This document shows, piece after piece, positions 1-8,200 of a DNA stretch of 12,282 bases. The stretch is from Chrysochromulina parva (Eukaryota > Haptophyta > Prymnesiales > Chrysochromulinaceae): assembly GCA_002887195.1 (NCBI GenBank), contig PJAB01001773.1, positions 1 through 12,282 on the forward strand, given 5' to 3'. The translations under genes and the position numbers were made by a program. The stretch's first letter is position 1. Each line of letters starts with the position of its first letter. The notes under the pieces are model-generated. The model did no database searches. It worked only from the letters and a program-made list of their open reading frames with translations, and had not been told where the DNA came from.

Positions 1-1040
1 CACCTCGAGCTCTTCCCGGCGCAGATGCACGAGGGCGTGCTCAAACGCCCAACGCTGACGCGCGGAGCGCTCAAGGTCAACGGCGTCGCGATCGGGTACG
101 ACAAGGAGGCCCGCGCCGAGGTCATCCACGCGCAGGTGCGCGCACACGAGCTCAAGCTCAAGACGCTCGAGGCGCTCCGGCCGTCGCTCGGCGCGCAGAC
201 GACCCAGCGACGGCGAATGGATGCACGAGATGCAGGGCTACCTCAACCACCCCAAAGGCGCCATCTCCCTCGAAACGAGATGCACCGGCCTCGAGAAGCA
301 TGCGTGCATCTACCACGCGACCAAGCTGATCGGCACGCCGCCGTGCTCGATCGGCGTGAGCCGCGTCGGCACACCGCGCACCCTGACGGTCTACGAGCAC
401 ATGAACGGGACGCATAGGGACGCACTTTGACGGTTGCAACTACGGAGGTGGGCTCGCAGTCGGGCACACGGCACTCAACGACCTGGTCAGGAAAATCGCG
501 ACAGCCTGCGGAGCAGCCGCCCGAGTCGCCGAGATCAGGCTCGGGCCCAAGGACCCGAGCCGGCCGATGCACCCGACGAACAACAAGAACCAGAAAGCCG
601 ACGGGCTATTCAGCAACTGGACAACCTCCGCAAGCACCGTGGTGTGGGACGGCACGATCGTCACGGCGGTGCCATTCCACCAGACCATCCTCAACCAGCT
701 CGCGAGAGGCGACAAGCTCGCAACAGACCTCGCGGAGATCGCGAAGAACGGGCAGAAGGCGAAGGCGGCCAAGGCGTGCAACTACGAGTTCCTGCCGTGG
801 GCAGTCAGCTCGCGCGGAGGCATGGGCAGCGCGGCCGCCGACGTCTTCACCAAGGCGTTTGCCGAGAAACTCGCCAACGCCGAGCACGAGGGCGACAAGT
901 GGCGCATCCGGAACGAGCGCAAGCGCTTCCTTCAGCAGCTTTCAGCTCTCGTCGCGCGGCGCAACTATGCCATCTTCAACAACGCGTGGCCGCGCCGCGG
1001 CGGCGAGGCACCGGCTGCGCCGCCCATCGACTTCGAGTGA
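1..1040 (+). pseudogene. 3' remnant of a non-LTR retrotransposon ORF (RT C-terminus with restriction-like endonuclease), frameshifted
   Basis: Three overlapping open segments on the + strand read as one protein only if the frame changes twice: frame of nt 1 (about 1-200), frame of nt 2 (about 200-422), then the frame of nt 423, which runs to a TGA at 1038-1040. The last segment carries a CNYGGG...GHTALNDLV stretch, which resembles the C-x2-GGG-x-RHN-x-LRD motif that follows the reverse transcriptase in R2/CRE-like elements. After it come KADGLFSNW and VVWDGTIVTAVP, which fit the P-D...D-x-[TV] core of the C-terminal restriction-like (PD-(D/E)xK) endonuclease, then a K-rich helix, FLPWAVSSRGGMG and a terminal LQQLSALVARRN helix, typical of this tail. 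The polymerase palm itself is not in the window. Two frame breaks argue for a decayed copy, though sequencing error is possible. It could instead be an unrelated lineage-specific gene; family assignment is from motif recall only. Confidence 0.5.
423..1040 (+). mobile_element. Intact C-terminal segment of the retroelement ORF (HN motif + endonuclease-like domain)
   Basis: This is the longest uninterrupted piece of the remnant, 205 codons ending in TGA at 1038-1040. A first in-frame ATG is at 567, but meaningful sequence starts upstream at the HFDGCNYGGG motif (from 423), so the ATG is not a real start. Candidate nuclease residues are the Asp of KAD (near 601), the Asp of VVWDG (near 650) and lysines in the following helix (near 738-775). 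Nothing here has a promoter or start of its own. The 9-bp tandem repeat begins 10 nt after the stop, a position where non-LTR elements often carry simple repeats. Confidence 0.45.
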
Positions 1041-1050
1041 ATCAAGGCAC

Positions 1051-1095
1051 AGTCAAGGCAGTCAAGGCAGTCAAGGCAGTCAAGACAATCAAGGC
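1051..1095. repeat. 9-bp tandem repeat, unit AGTCAAGGC, five copies
   Basis: Five contiguous 9-mers run from 1051 to 1095; the first three are perfect, the fourth reads AGTCAAGAC and the fifth AATCAAGGC. A partial copy (TCAAGGCA) sits just before at 1042-1049. The array lies directly after the stop codon of the retroelement-like ORF and may be its 3' tail. Because 9 is a multiple of 3, it can be read as an Val-Lys-Ala type repeat, which makes a false ORF here. Confidence 0.85.
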
Positions 1096-2218
1096 AGCCC
1101 GAGCTCTCCCCACCCAGACACCCGCTAATGCACGGCGCAGCACGGGACCTGGAGACGGATACGGGACGCTCTACCACATGGGCTGCACAGTCAATGGCAG
1201 CATCGCGCTACCAGGTACCACGCTGGTAGCGGGCAGCACAGTCACTGGCTGCAGGGGGAGGATAAGAGTCGGCCTTAGCGTAGCCTAGGCGTTTGCAGCT
1301 GGCCCTTGCGGGTCGGCGGCCGAGTGGCGGCGGTGCAAAGTCAAGGGCACTGTCGCACGTCTCTAACCTCCAGAACCCGTTTTTCTTTTCGGAGCACGGC
1401 GCGACCGTTGCGTGGAGGATCAGACAGGATGCGGAGGACCGGTCGGATGGCACGGGGCTGATGATGAGTGACGTGAGACTGATTGGATGGGATCGATTGC
1501 CTGAGCACTACAGAGAGGAGCCGGGGCTGCACGATCCAGCGGTAGGGGCCGTAGCGAGGACGAAGGGGCCACTATTCTCCGGCTGTAGGCAGCCCGCGCG
1601 TCTCTATTATTGAGCGCGCCGAGGAGACGCCAGTGGAGCACCCCTTCACATGTCCTAAATCTGCTACTGGTCGCCGAAACATGACGTGTCGCTACCCCTC
1701 TCAGTGGTGCGAAGGGTGGGTGCGATTCCGAGTGGAGCGAGTGATCGATTCTGAGTGCATGAGTAGCTGTTGGATGGTGTGATCGAGGAGGAGGCCGAGA
1801 CCTGTGGTGGTTATAACTAAGGTATCCGAAAAAAAAAAGGGTCCGCCGGCCAAAACCTATCGGGTCGCGCGCGCGCTATTTTCACGCGGGCGGTTAATCT
1901 CAGAGGCTTCCCTCCCGGTGTTCCAACGGGGGTGGGGAAGAATGCCTCCTTGTGCTCGCTGCACAGCTTCATCGTTCGGAGCTCTTCGCCTCTCGGTTTT
2001 ATTACTACAACCGCTTCCCAATCAGTACACCGTGGCGGGCGACGACCCGCGGCGGACGGGCGGGGCCGACAGCCCATGCGACAGCGCGTCACGTTCTCTT
2101 CCGTCACGCGTCGTGCAGCGGCGTGACACGCGTCTTGTTTTCCGGTGCACGCGCAACGCGGCCAATCGGAGTCGGCGCGCGGACATTCGGCGCGCGGATC
2201 TTCATCAATGCAAGCCTG
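1096..2218. other. Gene-poor stretch, no convincing coding region
   Basis: About 1.1 kb with only short ORFs on both strands that show no family motif and overlap each other. It holds a 9-bp stem hairpin at 1206-1231, a ten-A run at 1829-1838, a CG-dinucleotide-rich patch around 1866-1875 and a 12-bp direct repeat (TCGGCGCGCGGA) at 2172-2183 and 2187-2198. The right end must contain the 3' UTR of the minus-strand lumen-protein gene that stops at 2219. The left part could be the 3' UTR of the retroelement remnant. I see no tRNA, rRNA or snRNA signature. Confidence 0.5.
1206..1231. repeat. Perfect 9-bp inverted repeat (hairpin, 8-nt loop)
   Basis: CGCTACCAG at 1206-1214 is the exact reverse complement of CTGGTAGCG at 1223-1231, with the loop GTACCACG between. 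The next outer bases (G/G) do not pair. It lies downstream of the retroelement-like stop codon and could be a 3' UTR structure; function unknown. Confidence 0.6.
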
Positions 2219-3031
2219 TCAATTTGTCGCACCGCCATATTTGAAGCCATCCCCTAAGTAGCCGGCCGACGCATTCTCTGGCTGGTCCTCGCCCTCCTCA
2301 CACTTGCTCGAGTCGATCTCACACGGGTCGAAAGTGTTGAACGTCTTCTCGATGCCCGCATTGCGATACACGCCTTTGAAGCCGCCAAACCGGAAGGGTC
2401 GCGGGGACCGCTGCTGCACAGCAACATAGAAGCTGACCGTCTTCGACTCGCCCTTAGGGATGTTGATCGGAATGCTCGCAAGGGGAGACCCCTTGGTCGT
2501 CGGATCGAGCGCTGTGGACGCGGCCGCAAAGCCCTCAGCGTCGAACAGGAACCCGAAGATCTCGATGGCGCTTGTCGTCTTCCGACGGCCCTGCTCGGTG
2601 AGCGAATCGAACACGCACGGCACAGCATCTCAGCGCCGCGCGAAAGTGTGCAGTACGAGCTGATGCTGAGCCATTTTCCTCACGTTGTTCGTCGCAACGC
2701 ATGTGACCTCGAGGCAGGACCAAGGGCCGCCCTTGGATGGGACGAAGAAAGCACTCGGACATGCGGGGAGCTCCTTGTAGGACTGCTCCGAAATGAGCAC
2801 CTCCACGCCGCTGCCCGTAATCGAAGGCCCTATGTCGTTCCGCAGCGCACCGCTGAAGCCAATCTCATTGGCCTGGCCGTCAACGGCAAAAACAGCGGTC
2901 GGGAGCAGCGGCAGAAGAGCAATAGATGCAGCGCCGTGGAATGCCGAGCGGCGGCTGACGGACTCTAGCCGAGGACTCACATTCCCTGGCGTGAGCGCAA
3001 GCGCCAGCGAAAGGAGGCTGAGCCCGATCAT
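2219..3031 (-). CDS. Predicted thylakoid-lumen protein of a complex plastid (two exons, 239 aa)
   Basis: Exon 1 is 3031-2684 and exon 2 is 2590-2219 (TGA stop), joined in phase 0 across a 93-nt intron. The start at 3031 was chosen over an upstream in-frame ATG at 3115 because the protein then begins with a hydrophobic ER-type signal (residues 2-13, MIGLSLLSLALAL). A polar transit-like stretch follows, then a twin-arginine signal: R27-R28, hydrophobic core about 33-47 and an AVFA49 cleavage site. This order (ER signal, transit region, Tat lumen signal) is expected for nuclear-encoded lumen proteins of algae with red secondary plastids. The mature part (about 190 aa) has five cysteines (C91, C106, C111, C206, C213), which could form disulfides, and reads as a beta-rich domain (IPINIPKGESKTVSFYVAV). 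I do not recognise the family; no PsbO/P/Q/U motif is visible. It shares a 132-bp divergent promoter region with the TPR gene. Confidence 0.75.
2591..2683 (-). other. Spliceosomal intron of the lumen-protein gene (93 nt, phase 0)
   Basis: On the minus strand the donor is AAC|GTGAGG (G at 2683) and the acceptor CACCGAGCAG|GGC (last G at 2591). CTCAC just before the acceptor fits the yUnAy branch consensus. Removing it deletes an in-frame TGA (2630-2632) and keeps the frame, since 93 is divisible by 3. It joins VATNN to GRRKTTSAIEIFGF. The donor is the same GTGAGG used in the PI3K gene. Confidence 0.75.
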
Positions 3032-3163
3032 GTCGGAGATTGGAAGTTTCTTGGAAGGATGACGCCCGCACTCACTCAGCACAACCATCTGATCTCGTGC
3101 CTGAAGAGCAGTCAATTGATAGACTCTTCATCATTCACTACCGCGAGGTATTGACGAATTCGG
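3032..3163. promoter_or_regulatory. Head-to-head (bidirectional) promoter region
   Basis: Only 132 bp separate the lumen-protein ATG (3031, minus) from the TPR-protein ATG (3164, plus), so both 5' UTRs and core promoters must lie here or overlap the genes. No canonical TATA box is visible. The clearest structure is TGAAGAG (3102-3108) facing CTCTTCA (3124-3130), a 7-bp perfect inverted repeat around a 15-nt AT-rich spacer with CAATTG at its centre. A symmetric element in a shared promoter could serve both directions. Confidence 0.5.
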
Positions 3164-4321
3164 ATGTCCGACGACGCCTCGGAAGACGACGTGCGAAGGG
3201 ACCTTCCATCGGCCTCGATCGTCAAGGCCAAGTACCGTGCGGATGGGGCACCCGAGTTCGATGCTGCCGACTTCAAGGAGATGGAGGCCCGCGCGCGTGG
3301 GCCAGACGTGCTGACGCCGCAGGAGATGGCAATCGTCCTCGAGGCCAAGGAGGAGGGCAATGCCAAGTTCAAGGCTGGCCGTGTAGAGGAGGCCTGCCAG
3401 AAATACAACTGCGCTCTTCAGACCTATGCTAATCGGCCTGGCGGCACACCCGATCAGCGCCGTGAAAAGAGCAAGCTGTACGCCAACCGCGCCGAGTGCC
3501 TGCTGCGGCTCGAGCAATGGCAGGCGGCGGAGCAGGCAGCATCAAAGGCCATCCAGCTCGACGCGGACAATGTGAAGGCACACTACCGCCGTGCGCGCGC
3601 ACTCGAGGTACTTGGCGGCGATGAGCACCTCGAGGCAGCATTGGAGGCGCTGGGCCGCATCGAGGCTCGAGGCGGCATGGAACCAGAGTCGGAGAAGTTG
3701 CGCCGCCGGCTGCATGCAGCTCGTGACGAGCTGCGGCTCGTGCGCCGGCGCGACGCGGGCTGTCTCCGCAGGGCCTTCGTATCGGGTGACCTCAAGCTCA
3801 CACGTGAAGAGTACGCGTCCTCGACCTCAGCGAGCGCGTCGGTCGACGCGCCCGCGCCGGCGACCGTGCCGAGCTGGCAGCTCCCTATGATCTCCAAAGG
3901 AGCTGAGACGCAGCGCCGCTACCTGATCGACGTGTATCGCACCGCCGTCGAGGACGCGCGCCAGGCCGGCACGCCGGGCCGCGCTGCTCATGGTTTGGGC
4001 GCGCCGAGCTACTCGCCTGCGAGCTTGCTCATGGACTTTCTCATCTTCTGCAAGCTGCTCCGGGATCGCGGCGTGCTGCCGTCGGAGCCGCCGTGGGATT
4101 GGGATGCATTCCTGACGCAGGCGGCGCCCTTGCTACTCCGCCATTTCCACCCGGAGAAGTCGCAGCCGGCCGCGCTCTACGGCCCCGAGGCTGGCTCCGC
4201 CCGGGCGATTCGAGCGCTTGTGGCCATTATCTACGACTGCGCTGATGGCGGTGGCGGGAGCGGCGACGTGGACGGGAGCGGGAGCGGCGGTGACAGGGCT
4301 GGTGGCGTCGGCGTCGGCGGC

Positions 4322-4352
<31 letters not shown>

Positions 4353-4675
4353 ATGGCAATGGACGTGAGGAAGGCGGCGGTGAGGAAGGCGGCGGTAGCT
4401 TGGCTGGACGCAGCAGCAGCGCACGATCAACCAAGCAACCAACCAACAAACGGCGCACCACGTCGCGTTCTTTTGGGGAGCTGCGTGAAGAGTGGATGCG
4501 CGCCGTTGGTTACGTCGACCGGGCCGGTGGTGACGGTGACGAGGACTCGTCTGTGGCGCCACGCCTTCACCTACTTAGCTTTGATCGCAGCCCAGCGATG
4601 TTCAATGACGTGGGCGGCCTCCTTCCATGGCGCCGCCTGCTGAACGATCTTGCACAGGCTACGGGCCGTTTGTAG
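3164..4675 (+). CDS. TPR co-chaperone-like protein with carboxylate clamp and unknown C-terminal domain (503 aa, single exon)
   Basis: The start is the first ATG after an in-frame TGA (about 3152); the stop is TAG at 4673-4675. An acidic N-terminus (MSDDASEDD) leads into three tetratricopeptide repeats at about residues 56-165. All five two-carboxylate-clamp positions are present with Hop-like spacing: K62 and N66 in TPR1, N108 in TPR2, K138 and R142 in TPR3. In TPR1/TTC4/Hop-type proteins this clamp binds the C-terminal EEVD of Hsp90 or Hsp70, so a cytosolic co-chaperone role is likely. Residues about 236-360 and 434-503 form a second conserved-looking region (WQLPMISKGAETQRRYLID, DFLIFCKLLRDRGVLP, ending FNDVGGLLPWRRLLNDL) that I do not recognise. 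It is split by a low-complexity Gly/Ser/Glu linker (361-433). There is no J, PPIase or CS domain. The Gly run is GGC-rich and probably length-variable. Confidence 0.82.
4245..4395 (+). repeat. GGC-rich low-complexity tract coding poly-Gly linker
   Basis: Imperfect GGC/GGT/GGG codons encode residues about 361-410 of the TPR protein, including an uninterrupted run of twelve Gly (residues 385-396) and two GREEGGGEEGGG-like copies. It divides the unknown C-terminal region into two parts and behaves like a disordered spacer. Confidence 0.7.
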
Positions 4676-4694
4676 AGCCATTGGTAGACTGGGG

Positions 4695-4725
4695 CTCGTT
4701 GCGCGGAACGCGTTGGGGTAAGCAT
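4695..4725. repeat. 31-bp direct repeat, copy 1
   Basis: The segment from CTCGTTGCGC to GGGGTAAGCATT recurs at 5136-5166 with three mismatches; the 3' half (CGCGTTGGGGTAAGC) is almost fully conserved. Spacing between copies is 441 bp. It lies just downstream of the TPR stop codon. Two such copies in one intergenic region suggest a dispersed repeat or a duplicated 3'-end element. Confidence 0.6.
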
Positions 4726-5135
4726 TCGCAAACATTCGCACACGCAATTGATGATTTTTCGATTCCAAATGTTTCGAAAGACCGCATCCGCGCGCATACG
4801 CGACTTTATTTTCGTCGCGTCCTCACGCGACAACCGACTATCTTTCGTCCTCGCGACCTAACGTAAATGCACACGGAAAGGAATGTATCGTGCGAGCTAG
4901 GGGATTACCTCTACGCTTGCTGAGGGAGTTCTGAGGGAGGAGAAGGCTCGGGACGCCCCCTGTGCTAGTCTATACCTCTCTCAGAGCCCTGGACAGCACC
5001 TTCTGGTTTACCTCTCACAGGCCGTCGTCGCCGACTCGCCGTGCGAGAATGAGTCGCCGCTTTTTTCGCCGTCAGTCGCCGAGAAAGCATTGAGGATTTT
5101 CCAGCACGTGTGATTCGGTGATCGCTTTTTCAATC

Positions 5136-5166
5136 CTCGTTGCGCAGAGCGCGTTGGGGTAAGCGT
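5136..5166. repeat. 31-bp direct repeat, copy 2
   Basis: Second copy of the motif at 4695-4725, differing at two bases in the GCGC(A/G)GA(A/G)CGCG part and one base after GGGGTAAGC. It lies about 118 bp beyond the PI3K stop codon, so it would fall in that gene's 3' UTR on the minus strand. Confidence 0.6.
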
Positions 5167-5283
5167 TAGGGAAGCTTTCGCTCACAACTCGACGCTCTCG
5201 CCGTGCCGACCCCATGGCCGTGCGCCCCACCCAGCGCCCCCAGCCTCACCCCCGCCGCCACTTCTGGCGCTTGGGCGCACCGT

Positions 5284-8200
5284 CTATCCGTGGGCCAGAA
5301 TGTGCACGGCGTTGTTGAGCTGGGTGGTGCGCGTATGGAGCGCGACGGTGATCCGGTTGGCAAAGTGGGTGGAGGCGCTCTCCTCCGAGTGGCCGATGAG
5401 CATGCACTCGCGCAGCCAGTTGATATCCTCGGCCCTCTGAAGCTCGGGAATGCCCGTCGAGAGCATGAGCTGGAAGAGGTTGATGAACTCGTTCGCGTGC
5501 GCACGGATGACGTTGTACGCCCGGCCGCACAGGTCACTGAAGCGCGCGTAGTCATCCGCGCCCTTCTCTCCAAGCACATACGCAAAGTCGGGCGTGAACA
5601 CGAAGGGGGCGCGCTCACGCCTGATGCCAAACTTCGACTTGAAGTTGCCCAAAAAGTGGCCAAAGTCGATGTGGAAGAGGTGGCCTGTGCGTGCGAGCAT
5701 GATGTTGTCATTATGCCTGTCGCCGATGCCCATGACATACGTGGCAACGCAGTAGCCCGCGAGCGAGACTAGGAAGGTGTCGACCGCCCGGCGGTACGCG
5801 TCGGGCGTCGGGTTGTGTTCGCGCAGGTACATAGCCATCGGTTCCTTGGAGAAGGCGCCGCTGGCGCCACCCGAGTAAGTCTTGGTGATGTCTGCTGTAG
5901 TCGTCGAGTTGAGTACCACCTCGATGAAGCCGAGCTCGTTGCCCGTGGCGACGCACCGATAGGCCGAGAGCTGCAGATCGAGCCCCGCGCGCTCCCAGCG
6001 ACGCTCCATGATGCGCAGGATCTGGAGCGTGAGCTGGTCCTGGCGCAGGTCGTCGCCGCACTTGAAGATGACGTACAGGTCGGCACCGATTGGGTCGGCG
6101 TTCGAAAAGACGAGCCAGAGCGGAACCTTCTTTGAGTCCATCGTCTTGCACTTCTCGATGCGAAGCCCGGAGCACTCGAAGCGCGGCGAGAGCGGCAGCG
6201 TGAATTTGAGTGGGAACGCGACCTTGGCGAGCTCGGCTTGGAGCGCCCGCTTGCGCTCAGGCTTTCGGATGGTCTTAACGAGCTCGGCCGAGGCGACGAG
6301 CATGGACTCAACGCGGCACTGCAGCTCGAGCTCCGACCGTTGCTCTCCACAGCAGCGCAGGTACTCCTGCAGCAGCAGCCCGAAGCGCTCGCACACCTCG
6401 GGCGCGTGCATCCCTGCCTTGAGGCACCAAAAGAACTGGTGGCCAACTTGGTGCGGCGACGAGAGTGCGCGGCGCAGCAGGAAGCGTGCGAGTGCCGAGT
6501 CGTGCCGCGCCTCATACTTGAGCACCTGCATGCAATGAGGGGCACAATCAGCATGCACTCATCGAGAGGGAGCGCCTCATACTTGAGCACCTGCACGAGC
6601 TGCAGCACGTACAACTCGAGGTCGGTGTCCGAAAAGTCCTCGAGGCATCCTACGGCATACTCGCGGATGCGTGCGTCCGCAAACTTAGCATCGAGCAGCT
6701 CGAGTGCAGCCACCGGCTTGAGCGGCGCCCAACGGCCAAGCAGCGCATGCATCTCGGCGACCTGGCGGTGATCTGCCCATGAGATGCTCTGCAGGAACTT
6801 GGGTAGCGCGATGGGCGACGAGAGGATGAAGTGCCGGTGCGTCCAGAGGATCTGCTTGTCATCTTGCGTGAGGTCGGCGAGAGGATCCTGCTCGATGAGT
6901 ACCTTGAGCCGCTTGATCACACCGGGCGATGGCATGCGCTGCGCGTCCGCGCCGCCGCCGCCGCCGGCCTCGGCGACCGCGAGCGGGCGAGGTAGGACGA
7001 GGGGCGCTACGAAGTTCTCGAATTGGACAAAGAGCACCGGCGTCTCAGACCCGTACGTGGACACGTTCTCGGTCGCCGCTCCGATCGGGTTTGCCTCGGC
7101 GCCTGGCCAGAGGCGCAGCTGGTACACTCCGGAGGCGAGCCGATTCTCGTGGTCGTACAGGGGCAGCCCCACCCATCCGAGCGGCACGGGCGTGAGCTCC
7201 CTACGAGCTCCGATGTGATCTCGCGTGACCTCCCTACGAGCGCTGGCGGGCCGGCCGTACACGGTGAAGCAAGCCCGCCCCGCCTGGGGAGCGTGGCACA
7301 CGGGTAGGTCGAAGGCGAGCCATTCATTCCACTGCGGGTTGGAGCCTTCATCGGCGCTGAGCAGGCTTGTCTGGCGCGGGGCGCACAGCGGCACGCCGCC
7401 ATGGTACAGTGCCGCGCCGACGTGCAGCGACCACGTGGATAGGGCGGCAGCCGCCCGGCCCTTGACGAACCAGGTGAGGAGCTGGGCGGCGGCGCGCATG
7501 TTCTCAAGCGCCACGATGCGAATGCGCAGCTTCGTATGCGGCGAGAGCGCCAACACAGAAGGGAAAGCCGACGGATTGAAGGGGACATTGAGTGGCGGTA
7601 GCGGCACGTGTTGCGAGGCGGGCGGCGGCGGCGCTGGCGGCAGTGGCGGTGCAGAGAGCCACGGGTGTGGGAGGAGGCGCAGCTGTATCTCCTGGGAGCG
7701 CTTGAGGCAGTAGCGCACCGTCGAGTAGTCGATCAACTCTCCGCCGACGAGATACTCATTCACGCCCAGGAACTTGAGCACCATCTGCTCGGGTCTGAGC
7801 GACTCATCCTTGAGGGCGCGCACATAGTGGCCGTGCGCGAGGGCTCGCAGCTCGGAGACCTTTTGGCTCTTGGTGGCCATGTAGCCCTTGGCAATGTCCT
7901 GGCCGAGGAGGAAGATCTTGACCAGGAAGCGCGAGGGGAGCGTGGCAAGCGGTGGCGTCGGGTCGGTGAACGTGGGCAGCTCGCGGTTCACCTTGGCTGC
8001 CTCGTACTCAGCAAGCACCGTCGGGCGCAGCAGCATCATCGCTCGCCGGAAGTGCAGCACCTCCATCGACTCGGAGGACCAAACGAGAGGATGGCCGAGC
8101 AATGCATGCACGACCTCCTCCGCCTCGGCCAGCGGAGGAACGAGGGCGTCGCGGTACTCGGCGGCGTCCGTGGCACGGCACAGCCGCAGGATGGGCACAC

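Larger units (their letters stand above)
4676..5283. other. Convergent intergenic region (3' ends of the TPR gene and the PI3K gene)
   Basis: 608 bp without a supported gene, between the TAG of the TPR gene and the TAG (5284-5286) of the minus-strand PI3K gene. It should hold both 3' UTRs. No AATAAA is visible on either strand, which is not unusual for algae. The region is less GC-rich near 4740-4830 and contains two copies of a 31-bp motif (see repeats). A minus-strand ORF across 5166-5747 is a shadow of the kinase reading frame. Confidence 0.5.

Noticed and set aside
427..1288. Two long + strand ORFs rich in Arg, Ser and Gln
   Set aside because: They are shadow frames of the retroelement-like segment and run through the 9-bp repeat; composition is that of GC-rich out-of-frame DNA.
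1829..1838. A10 run as the poly(A) tail of the retroelement
   Set aside because: It lies 790 bp after the ORF stop and is short; no target-site duplication can be tested because the 5' end is outside the window.
1804..2257. Overlapping ORFs on both strands between the hairpin and the lumen gene
   Set aside because: No domain, no convincing start and no splice context; all frames are equally plausible in this GC-rich DNA. It may belong to a dispersed repeat but I cannot show it.
2630..2632. In-frame TGA in the lumen gene as selenocysteine codon
   Set aside because: A 93-nt intron with good donor, branch-like site and acceptor removes it; the residues around the TGA (HTFARR, DAVPC) do not fit the flanking protein, and no SECIS hairpin was recognised by eye.
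5769..6525. C-terminal Arg/Ser-rich extension of the long minus-strand ORF
   Set aside because: It is the kinase region read in the wrong frame; the real frame here contains GDRHNDN and DFG motifs.
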